Positions 35,838-47,800 of a DNA stretch of 64,000 nt are shown one piece after another. Positions within the stretch are counted from its first letter, which is position 1. Every line of letters begins with the position of its first letter. A program made the position numbers and the translations under genes. Origin of the DNA: Malania oleifera (lineage: Eukaryota > Streptophyta > Magnoliopsida > Santalales > Ximeniaceae); assembly GCF_029873635.1 (NCBI RefSeq), contig NC_080423.1, forward strand, positions 94,516,691 to 94,580,690. The letters are read 5' to 3'. The notes below the pieces were generated by a model. The model searched no databases. It saw only the letters and a list, made by a program, of their open reading frames with translations, and was not told where the DNA came from.

Positions 35838-38800
35838 TGTGCTCAATACTTCTTATGGTTTTTAGGTGGGAACATGAGGCATCTCATAGTGGAAGCCTGC
35901 ATAGCAAGAAAATTAATTGACACGTCAGCATATTTCTGGCCTGGTTTTGTGTCTGCATCAATAGTCTCACAGTCAGATTCTTCTCCGGTTCTAAAGTCTC
36001 CTTGGTCCACATTTATGGAAGGAGCTCCGTTAACTGCAGCTCTAATAAATGCCCTTATCATTACTCCTGCTTCATGGTAAACAGCATATTTCTGTTTCTA
36101 TCTGCACCCGCGCATGTAGCTTTACTATGGCTAGTAAACCAGTTCCTTAATTTGAATTTCTCTATTGTCTTCCTTTTCAAGTTTAGCGGAGATTGAGAAG
36201 CTATATTATATTGCACTAAATGGATCAGAGGAGGAGAAGCCAGCAGCTGCGAAGATTTTATGTGGTGCTTCTCTAAGCCGTGGGTGGAATATTCAGGTAT
36301 CTAATATTTGTACACACACTGAAATAATCACCTTGGACTGTTTTTTGACCCTTATTTCTGTAGTGGTTTAAAGGTACTTCATGGCTTCTTATTTATATGA
36401 TTTGTGAAATTCATTTTGAAATGATTTTTTTTGAAATTTGAACTATTAGTCATCGACACTGAGGAGGTATTTGCCATGGATAAGTTAAAGAGTTTTTTAC
36501 AAGAAAATAAATGGCTGTGGAAAAGGTGAGGTAGTTTGAAGATACATGATATTGGAGAAGGTAGTGATTGGAATGAGGTTGTAATAATTATTGGTAAAAT
36601 GCAAAATAAAATGTTTGGGATGTTAAGAGATGAGGTAATTAATGTTACTGGTGCATATGGACCTCAATTAGGATTAAATGATCAAGTAAAGCTTGGATTT
36701 TGCACAGACATTGCACGGGACAAGTAGGGATACTATTTTAAATTTTCCAATATTATTTTTTTTCGATATCAAAAGAAAATTTCATTAATAAGAGAAGAAT
36801 TCACAAGAGGGAGAATGAGACATCTCCTGAAAATATCTGGAACAAACCACAAAAAAACAACTAAAAACTACAAAAAAAGAAAAAATCAACAAGCCAGCAC
36901 ATTCTTCCAATCTCTAGGAAACTATTCCCTCTGAAAAAGCCAAAACCAATACACAAAAAATTTAAAATATTTTATGATGTTGTAATTGTAAACACTTGCT
37001 TTGAAAGGGAGATGACTACTTAATTACATTTAGGACTGGACAACTAAATTGATTTATTTATGAAGAGAGTAGATTGTGCAAAGGTTGTAAGGTTGCACTT
37101 GCTCAAAGCTTGACCACTGAACAGAGTATAATGGTATTTGATTTATGTGTTAAAGAAATAAAAGCTGAAGAAATTGGGAGGACTGGCAACCACGATTTAA
37201 ATGATGCAGCAGCAAAGGTGAAAATTTAGTTCCATTCAAGAATAAATTGTGAAAAATAAAGAAAATTAAATGTTGGAAGAAAATGTGAATATGGATAAAA
37301 CAATATGGCCAATTCGTATGTTAATCTGACTTATCAAAGAGAAGTTGTATTGACAATTTGGAAGATGCCCTTTGGGAATATAAGGGAAATTACAAATATT
37401 TAAAGGAATGCTGCTGGTGTAATGGACCTAATAAAGTTTTATCCATGGATGTTTGTGTTATGTTATATCTTTGTTGTGAAACTTGTGGCCATCTGTTTTT
37501 GCTCTGTTTTTCTTGGAATATTTGAAGTGGATTTGTTGGAGAGCAATGGGGTTGTGCTGAAAATTTGGTAGACTTGTTTTGGTGATTCATTTTAGAGGTT
37601 TTTGTGGAGAGAGGAGGAAATTATTCTTTGGAGCATGCTATTTTTGTGGTAATTTGGTTGTTTTGGATGAGGAGGAATTATAGATTGTTATGGATCAGTA
37701 TTTGCCAGAATAGTTACTTTATGATCGAGTTGTTTTCTGAGCCTCTTTATGGTGTTTTACCTTTGGGTCCTTCAAAGTAACTTCTTTAATTGGTGTACAA
37801 AGAGGGGGGAAATCTCTAGTATTTTATCATTCCGTGGTTTATTACGTTTTCTTTTTCTCTTTGTTGGAGGGTGGCTCATCCCTTTCTTGTATTTCTTTTT
37901 CTCCCCTTTTTGTAAACTTTCTTATTTTATGTAATAAAAAGGTCCCACAAGTGGCCAGTTTTTAGTAAAAGCTAGCACATCAAAGCTGTTATGTGGATCC
38001 TTTCCTAGTGACAAATTGATCTGATGTCATAAGCTAATTTATGATAAAATTCATACAAAACAATTTAGCATGCGTTTGGTCAAAAGTAAATTTATTAATA
38101 CTAGCTTAAAAATTAAAATTGCGTGTTTGTTTAATTCATTGATTATATTGTGATGAATCAGAATTATCAAGTTATAAAAAATCAGAAATATGAATTATTT
38201 ATCGGCCAATAAGTTTTTGGTTACTAGTATTTGTAAAAATATTTTATAATATGAATGATTGAAATAAAAAACTATTGGTTGTAAAAAAAATTATGAACTA
38301 AATTTGAAGATTTGTATGCCCATGTTGTTATCGAGAAGGCAATGTTATAAGGTGTTAGAATAATAAAAATAATTTCAAGTAACTTAGAATTTAAATAGGC
38401 TTTTATTTTGTTTAGGGTGGCTTAAAATACAGTTAAAGATTTGTCCAACAACAACAAACAACAAAAACAAAGCCTTATTTCCCATTAGGTGGGGTCGGCT
38501 ATATGAATCCTTTTTCGCCAATTTATGCGATCATGGACCATTTCTTTTGATAGATTCAGGGATATTAAATCTTTATTCACTATCTCTTCCCAAGTTATTT
38601 TAGGCCTACCCCTACCCCTTCTACCATCCCCCACAATAACTAACTCACTCTTCCTTACTGGTGCACTATGTGGCCTATGTTGCAAGTGTCCATACCATCT
38701 TAGTCGCCCCTCCCTTATCTTTTCTTCTATAGGAGCTACACCTAACTTACCGCGAATATGTTCATTCCTTAATTTATCTTTCAATGTTATACCACTCATC

Positions 38801-41800
38801 CATTTAATCATGCTCATCTTGGCAACTTTTACTTTTTGGATATTATGTTTCTTTGTTGCCCAACATTCCAATCCATATAGTATAGCTGGTCTTATAGCTA
38901 TCTTATAAAACTTCCTTTTAATTTTAAGGGTATTCTACGATCACATAGCACACTTGAAGCACTTCTCTATTTTACCCAACCTGCTTTAACCCTATGCATT
39001 ACATCATCTTCAATTTCTCCTTCAACTTGCATAATAGATCCAAGGTATTGAAATCTACAAATGCTATTTATTTCTTCATCATCAACTTTAACTTTCTCTC
39101 CAATATTCCTCCTATCATTACTAAAATTACATTTCATATATTCTGTCTTATTTCTACTCATACTAAAGCCTCTAGATTCCAAAGTTTCTCTCCATAATTC
39201 TAACTCAGTCTCTACTCCGTCCCTAGTTTCATCAATTAATACAATATCATATGCAAACAACATACACCATGGAACCTCTTTTTGAATGCTCTTAGTCAGT
39301 TGGTCCATCACTAAAGCAAAAATATAAGGACTCAAAGCAGATCCTTGATGCACACATATGGTGATTGGAAATTCTTTAGTTTCCCCATTTATAGTCCTTA
39401 CACTAGTCATTACTCCATTGTACATATCCTTAATGACATCAGTATACCTACTACGTACACCCTTTTTTTCTAAAACCCACCATAGAACTTCCCTAGGTAT
39501 CCTATCATATGCTTTCTCAAGGTCAATAAATATCATATGCTAGCCCCTCATCTTTTCCCTTAACTTTTCCATTAATCTTCTTAAAAGATATATAGCTTCT
39601 GTGGTAGATCTCTCATGCGTAAAACCAAATTGATTTTTTGAGACCTTTGTTTCTAACCTTAATCTTTGTTCAATTACCCTTTCCATAGTTTCATCGAATG
39701 ACTCATAAGTTTAATTCCACGATAGTTATTACAATTTTGAATATCTCCTTTATTTTTTTATATAGGTATTGAAGTGCTTTTCCTCCATTCATCTGACATT
39801 TTCTTAGTTTTTATAATTGTATTAAATAAATTAGTTAACCATATAATTCTATTATGACCTAAGCATTTCCAAACTTCAATTGTGATGTTATCTGGTCCCA
39901 TAGCTTTCTCATTTTTCATCATTTTTAGTGAAAACTTAACTTCGTTAACTCTAATTTTGCGAATAAATCTTATATTTTTAGTCTTTTCCTCATTTGACAA
40001 TTCTAAGTTTAAGCCTTCTATTTGGTTTTCATTAAACAACTTACTAAAGTAACTTTGCCATATTTCTTTAATGTCTTGTCCTTAAGCAAGACAATATCGT
40101 CCTCACTTTGTATAAATTTTACATTTCCTAAGTCCTTAATCTTCCTTTCTCTAGCTTTAGCATGTTTAAATATATTTCTTTCCCTTTCTTTTGTATCTAA
40201 TCTATCATACAAACTATTAAATGATCTATATTTAGCTTCACTAACGGCCTTTTTTGCATCTTTTCTCATCTCCTTATACTTTTCAAAGTTATCCCTGTTT
40301 CTAGATTTTTGTTATGTTTTATACCAAATTTTTTTTGTCTTTATGGTTTTTTGTATATCTTTATCCCACCTCCAACTTTCTTTGCCATTCGAGAATCTTC
40401 CCCTTGATTGACCTAAAATCTATTTTGCTGTCTTTTTAATAGAGTTAGCTAATCTACTCCAAAGAGTATTTGTATCTATTCTATCCTCTATAGTCCAATC
40501 CACATCTTTGATCATTTTATCTTTAAATTTTATTATATTTTCTCCTTTTAGGTTCCACCACCTAGTTCTCTTGTACTGGTTTATTATATCATTTTTTTTT
40601 TCATTTTTTAATACATATATCTAACACTAAGACTCTATGTTGTGTGGTTAGGCTTTTACCTGGAATAACTTTACAATCCTTGCATGATAAACGATCTATC
40701 CTCCTAATTAAAAAAAAAATCTATTTGACTTCTATTTTATCCACTTTTAAAGGTTATTAAATGTTCTTCTCTCTCGTTAAAGCAAGTATTCATTATACTA
40801 AATTCATATGACATAGTGAAGTCTAAGATAATCTCCCCAATCTCACTTTTGTCTCCATATCCATATCCTCTATGTATCCTCTCATAATTTTTATTGTCCC
40901 TTCCAACGTGTCCATTCAGATTATCATCCTATAAATATTTTCTTTGCCCCTGGTATGTCTTGTATAATACTATCCATATCTTCCCAAAATTGTCTCTTAA
41001 AATTTTATGCTAAGCCGACTTGAGGAGCATAAGCACGAATGATATTTATTATCTCTTGTCCTAATACCATCTTGATTCTTATAATTCTACCCCTTATTCT
41101 ATTTAAATCAACAACGCTATCTTTTAAGTTTTTGTCTATAATAATTCCTACTCCATTCTTATGTTTATTTTTTTATTTATTTATTTTTTCCAGTGTACCA
41201 AAGTTTAAATCCTGATTTATCAATTTCTCTAGCTTTCTCCTCCACCCACTTAGTTTCTTGAAGGCAAATTATATTAATTCTTCTTTTGATCATTGTGTCT
41301 ACAATTTCCATGCTTTTACCCATAAGTGTCTCTATATTCCAAGTTGCTAATCTATTCCTAGTTTCCTAAACTAACGTCTTTACCTGCCCACGTCCAGAAT
41401 GATGCAGGAACCCTCGCATATTTGACATTGTACCCAGGCGCCGACACAGCGCGGCGGTTTGGGGTGACGACCTAGCCCACCCTCACCCACTTTTCGCTAC
41501 ACCCAGGTGGTACAAGTGCAATGTGTCACTCATAGGAGACGCCCTAGCGAATATTCGGTGAGGATTCATATCATAGTGATCTGACAAATTTTATGCTGGC
41601 TGTCAGCTACTTAACGCAACCCTCCTCCTTCACCCGGGCTTGGGACCGACTGTGTGTAAAAAAAATTAGGACATTAGATGCATCACAGGCAGAGTTAGTT
41701 AAAGATTTGTCTGAATTCATAATATTTAAAGGTGCTATACAGTGTTTAATATTTAAGGGTTTACTTGCAATTCCAATTTCTATAACATTTTGTTCAATTG

Positions 41801-44800
41801 TCATTTTCTTTTGCCAAGTGGTTTATATTTCAGCTTTTGACAAATTTTGAATGATTCATGGAAATTATGAGGAAATTTGGTAAATGGGAAATTAGCCTCT
41901 TTTAAATTTGGAAGGTTATGGATACTTGAAATTTTTATACAATTCGAAAGTTTTGTAAAAATTTAAAACTGTGTTTACCTCTAGATTGAAATCATAGATA
42001 TTTTTGAATAAACAGGTATATTTGAAGTTAAAAGATCACTAAAGGAAAGATGAATAAAATGAAAAGGCTGCAAGAAAAGATAGAATTCATATTAAAGATC
42101 TTGAATTGTATAGGAGACATTAAGATAGTTACCTGGTGAAGTTATTTAACATAGTCATAATAAACACCCGATGATATTTTTACCTATATATTAGAACAGT
42201 ATTAATATTAAAAATCATATAAGATATTGTGGAGTAAAACTATGAGTACTGTGAAATTTTGGTAGAGAGTGACTAATTAGGACGTGAAATGAATGTATGA
42301 AAAATTTAAAGTGCCTATGGATTTAACCTTGAAGATACTTATTTACTTAGCGTCTTAGACGATTAATGGAAAGGAATGAAATGAAAAAAAAAAAAAAAAA
42401 AAGAGATTTAGGAAAAAAGGCTTATGATAGGGTCCCTAGCAGATTTACACAACTTTTATTCCCCTAGCTAATTGCAAATGTGAACATTCATTCTGGAGTG
42501 TGGATCATTAGCAATTTAGAACTTGATATTCATCATTCTAACAAAACATATAAGAAATATGTAGTGATAGCACTATCATTTATATATTCTCTACAACATC
42601 ATGGCACTATTGTTGCTTCTCACTTTTATTTTATTACAAAGTTTATAAATTTTGACCATCTACAGTAAAGATGCCTGCTGGAATCATTTTATGCTTTATG
42701 CTAACCTATGTTCCGCATTCTGCAATCCTGTTAGATGTGCCATAATGATCCATGCACTAGGTAATATTGATACCTTTAGCAGCAAACTGGTGTGTAAAGG
42801 AAAAGAAATAGGTTTTGTGGTAATTATGTAAATGTAATGGATGCAATGTATGGAATATTAACTAGTTTGAAAAAAAAAATTGATGTTGATAGATTTGTTC
42901 AGACTTAGATTGAGTTCCTTAACATGTAAGGGGATTTGTCTGGCCAGAATGGGTATGGACTGTAGTGTGACGGAATGTTGTGTGCTCAAAGCACAAGTAA
43001 AGAGGGCTTTTAGGTGAGTACACCTCAAGCTAGCTTATATCTCAGCAGATTGGGAGCGTAGGTCTTTGAAAAGGAAGCATACAGCCGGTCTGGTTTTGGG
43101 CAAAGTATGCAAGTGGAGGAGAAACAGACTGGTGGTTCATCTTCTCTGGCCAGAGTTGTTCATGCGAGAGGGCAGCGTGAGCTCCTGTCTGGTGGGTTGA
43201 GAGCAGGGAAAGGATTGTTTTGAGCACTGATGAGTTCTCGAGAGGGTTCTCATGGGGCATGGAAGTAAGACAAAGGTTTCAGGGCTGCTGGAAGTGCAGA
43301 TGGAGGGTAATGATGTCACTGATCAGGGTGGAAATTGAGATGGTATGAGTTCTAGTAACGTCGACAAGGTGGGGATGGAAGGGGTGACAAAATCTCTGTT
43401 TGCGGGACAACTAGTGATGCCACAGGTTTATACTTGTCAAGAGGGCAGAAGGGCATGGAAAAAGGGAATCCTCAGCTGAGAGACAGTGCAGATGCAAGCG
43501 TCGTTAAATTTTTTAAAAGACACACTGATGGCAGTTTTTACATTGAGGAGCCTTCCAATGGGTCAAAGGTAGATTTAGTAAAAAGGTTAGTGAGGAAATC
43601 CTTTTGATAAGAATAAGTGGGATGATGTATCTGACAAGGAGCGTGAGCTGGATAGTGATTTTGATTATGGAGGGTTATTTATAGATGAGGTGCGCGAACA
43701 ACTTGGGCTTGTGATGTAGGATGAGAAGCGGCTATTTGGATGGATCATTTCTGCCCAATTAGGGGGCCTATGTCAAAGAATAGGGTGAATGGTTTATTGG
43801 GTCCGAAACCCAAATGTGTATAGTTAGTTGTTTATGTATGTGCGTGTAGTTTGCTTGTATTAGGATTATTTATGTTGGGGTTTGTTTGTAGTAATTGTGT
43901 ATTCTAGGGGTATGTTTGTAATGCAATGTAGTTTTAGGGGCATGTGTGTATTTCATCTGTTTAGAGGCTTTCTTATAAATAGTGTATAAAAGCCATGGTG
44001 TAGGCAGTTATTGATGAATGTGAATTGGAATTGAACGTGAGTTCCCGCCGGGTATCTCCTCTCTCCTCCGTTCCCTTTCCTTCCTCTCTTCTATTTCTTT
44101 TAAATTCTCCCATGGCTGCAGAACATTGATGCTGCCCCTGCATCATTTGGTATCAGAGCCCAACTGCGACCTCTTTCTTCCATTTCAATTCCTCCATATT
44201 TTTCTTTCAATCTTTTTCTTCTTCTTCTTCTTCTTCTTCTTCTTCTTCTTCCTCCTCCTCCTCCTCCTCCTCCTACTCCTCCTCCTCTGTTCTGTAACTT
44301 CTCCCTCCCTCTATGCTGCTGCTTCTTTCTTTTCTTCTTGTTCTCTGGTTTTCTGCTCTGCCTCTCTTCTGTTCTCGTCAGTCTCTGTTCTGTATTAACC
44401 CTCCCCTTCTCTGTTCTGTCTATCTCTTTTTCTTCTCCTCCTCTTCCTTGTTCTTCTACATTCTTCCTTTTTGTCTTTCCTCTCTCTATTTCTCTTTTGG
44501 CATTCTCTCTCTGATTTTTCTCCATTCTGAAATTTCAGTTATAAAAAAAAAAGAAAACCAAAAAGCAGTTCTGCAGCTTGTGAACCTTTTCAGAAATTCC
44601 AGTTGTGTCCCATTTTTTTTGAAACCCTGATTTCCAGCCTAGATTCTGCAATACCACCCACACCACCAAAAACAGAACTCTCCAAAACCCTTCCCCTCAA
44701 AATTTCATCACCAACTGACCAGCCATGAAGCCCCACATGCCACCTGAAATTCTCCAGCTGCCGACTCCCTCAAAATCCACCCTTGCTGGAGTTTTTTTGA

Positions 44801-47800
44801 CACACCACCAGCACCATTTGACTCACCACCCTTTGATCTACCATTCCCTAGAAAATCATTTCTGGAAAGTCGTCGCCAGCAACTCATGCGCCCCATGTGC
44901 TGGTGACTGCGAGTGGGATTCTGCCAGACTCCCCTCCTGCTGCCAGAATCACGAGAAATTGGTTCCCAACTACGAGAAATTGGTGTTTTCTCCACGATAT
45001 TTTGATACGCTGCACAGCATAAGAAATATCAGGACGAGTAATTGTCAAGTAGTTCAAACTCCCAACAAGCTGCCGACACAAGGATGGATCTGATAGAAAC
45101 TCACCTTCCTCTTGACGAAGCTTAAGATTTATCTCCAAGGGAGTAAGAACAAAATTACCCGATTGGAGACCAGCCAATGAAATCACTTCGTGCGTGTATT
45201 TGTGCTGGTCTAACAACATACCAGTCGGAATAAGCTGCACCTCAAGGTCAAGAAAGTATTGCAGGAGACCAATATCTTTCATGTGAAAAAGGCCTTGAGA
45301 TGCTGTTGTAATTGCTTAATTAACTCAGTATTAGAGCCAGTAATTACAATGTCATCAACATATACCAAGAGTAATACAATTCCTCCAGAAGTATTGCGAA
45401 GAAAAAGAGAGGAATCAAACTGACTATGAGTAAAATGAAAAGCAAGTAGGGTAGAGCGAAATTTATCAAACCATGCATGCGGAGCCTGTTTTAGTTCGTA
45501 CAAGAATCGGCGTAGCTGACAAACCTCTGAGGAAGGTGTAGCAAACATGCCGGGAGGTGGAGACAGATTTCTTCCTTCAAATCCCCATGTAGAAAAGCAT
45601 TCTTCACATCCATTTTCCGGAGAGACCACCCCTGCGATGCAACAAGGGCCAAGATAATCCGCATAATAGTCATTTTGGCAACAAGTGCAAAAGTATCTTT
45701 ATAATCAATACCATACTCCTGCCGATTCCCAAGAGCCATGAGACGGGCCTTATATCCAGTGACCCATAAGACTGAAACTTGACTGAGTACACCCATTTAC
45801 AACCAATAGGTTTAACACTAGAAGGACACGTCACAAGATCCCAAGTGTGATTATCTTGAAGAGCTTGGATTTTTTCTTGCATGGCCTGCTGCCAACGTGC
45901 TTGGGTGGCTGCCTGGGTATATGAGTGAGGAATAGAAAGAGTGTCGAGAGTGGCAGTAGGCGAGGTATGAGGAATACCATAGCTATCCAGTGGATGTGTA
46001 ACCTAGGTGGAGCGCCGAGGAACCGCAGGATCAGATGATAGATCGGTGTCTACTGTCTAGAAGGGGGGTTGAAGAAGGAGGAGGACGTCGATGATACACC
46101 ACACTTAGTTTAAATCGCTCAATATAAGAAGACGCATCATCAAAAGCAGGAAGAAGAGTAATAGGAGGATCAGAAATTTCCTGAAACTAAAAGAAATATT
46201 GATTTTCGAAGAAAATCACATTCCGAGAGATTCAGATTTGTTTGAATGAGCATCATAACAAACAAATCCTTTTTGAGCAGGGCTATATCCAATAAAGGCA
46301 CATGTGACAGACTGGGCAGTAAGCTTGTGACGCTCAACAAGTGGTAGATGAACAAAACAAACATACCCAAAAGTATGAAAGGATTGATACTCAGGAGATA
46401 TGCCAAATAATTGATAATAAGGAGAATCATAATTTAGAGTGGTAGTAGGCAAATGATTGATCAAATAGACAGCAGTAGATAAAGCTTCTACCCAAAACTT
46501 AGAAGGTACAAAAGAATCAATCAACAAAGTACGAAAGACATCTAAGAGATGACGATTCTTCCGCTCAGTGACTTCATTTTGTTGAGGGGTATAAAGACAA
46601 GAACACGGGGAAATGATCCCTTTTTACTGAAGAAAAGTCTAAAAAGAATGAGACATGTACTCCCCCCCTGAGTCGGAGCGTAAAGTTTTGATACAAGTAC
46701 TAAACTATGTCTTGACAAAACGCAACAAATTTTTGAAAGACAGAAAACACGTCAGCTTCGGAGAAAATATATCTAAGTGAATCGACCATAATCATCAATA
46801 AATGTCTCAAAATAATGATAATGACCATGAGAAACAACAGTTTTTCACACCCCAAACATCAGTATGCACAATCTCAAAGCAATTAGAAGCACGACTACGA
46901 TGTGCAGGAAAAGGTAAAGTTTTACTTTTACCAAGACGACAAGTAGCACAATCAAAAGATACAGGAGAAGAAGAAAAAGGAATCTTTATTGCCCGAAAAG
47001 CCATGTTTCATAAGATGAGCCAAGACATTGGAATTAGGATGACCCAATTTCTTATGCCAGACTTCATTATTATTGGCGGTAGCCGTACAAGCAAGAGAAA
47101 CAACATTAGGAATAGAAAACTATAAAGGGAATAAACGTCCCACTTTAGGCCCCTTCGCGATCACCATCCCTGACACCTGATCCTGCACAAGACAACCACC
47201 ACAAGAAAAATGAACATCACAGTTATTATCTACCAATTGTCCAACAGAAATCAAATTGGTAGACAATCCAGGAGAGACAAAAACATCGCGAAATGAAGAG
47301 CCCAAATTACCAACAACAGTAATTGGAAGAGTATTGCCATCAACAATCTGAATATTTTGCGTGCCTCTATACTTACGAACACCATGGAGACCCGTCATAT
47401 TACCAGTCATATGATTAGAAGCGCCCGAATCAACAATCCAAGAAGTTGAGTTATTAATCGTACCTTGTAGGCCTAAGGCCGTAAAAGTAGACACAATCAT
47501 CTATTGGACCATTGCTGGTGTAAGAATAGATGAGTTAGAGCTTACAGTGGGTGGCGCAGAAGAAGAAGAGGAGGACTGAACAGCATCTTAAAAAGCTTGG
47601 GATTGGTGATTTTTTGAGGCCGTACTCGACAGTCTTTGATGATATGGCCTTCTTTCTTGCAGCAGCTACAAACTTTCTTAGGGCAATCACGAGCAATATG
47701 ACCAAACTCCTTGTAACTGAAACACTGCAGCTTGTTCCTCCCTCTCCCTTGTGCTGCATATGCTACATTCACATCCTCAGAAAATACCTTCTCAGAAGTC

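Larger units (their letters stand above)
38446..41696 (-). mobile_element. Full-length RTE-type LINE
   Basis: A 3251-bp element flanked by a perfect 15-bp target duplication AGTTAAAGATTTGTC (38431-38445 and 41697-41711). On the minus strand the 5' end carries the GTCGGTCCCAAGCCCGGGTG block and GCGCTGTGTCGGCGCC leader common to plant RTE elements. The 3' end has the typical CAACAACAA-type tail (38446-38472, TTGTTGTTG on the minus strand). Endonuclease, RT and a C-terminal domain lie in order between them. The unbroken ends and target duplication show a complete insertion in intron 8. Confidence 0.93.

Noticed and set aside
36536..36727. 63-codon + frame in intron 8
   Set aside because: No family similarity is recognisable and it is short. 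It lies between MED33 exons and is probably chance.
44100..44525. 141-codon minus frame rich in Arg/Glu/Gly
   Set aside because: It is the antisense of a CTT/CTC microsatellite and pyrimidine-rich leader of the Gypsy-like element.
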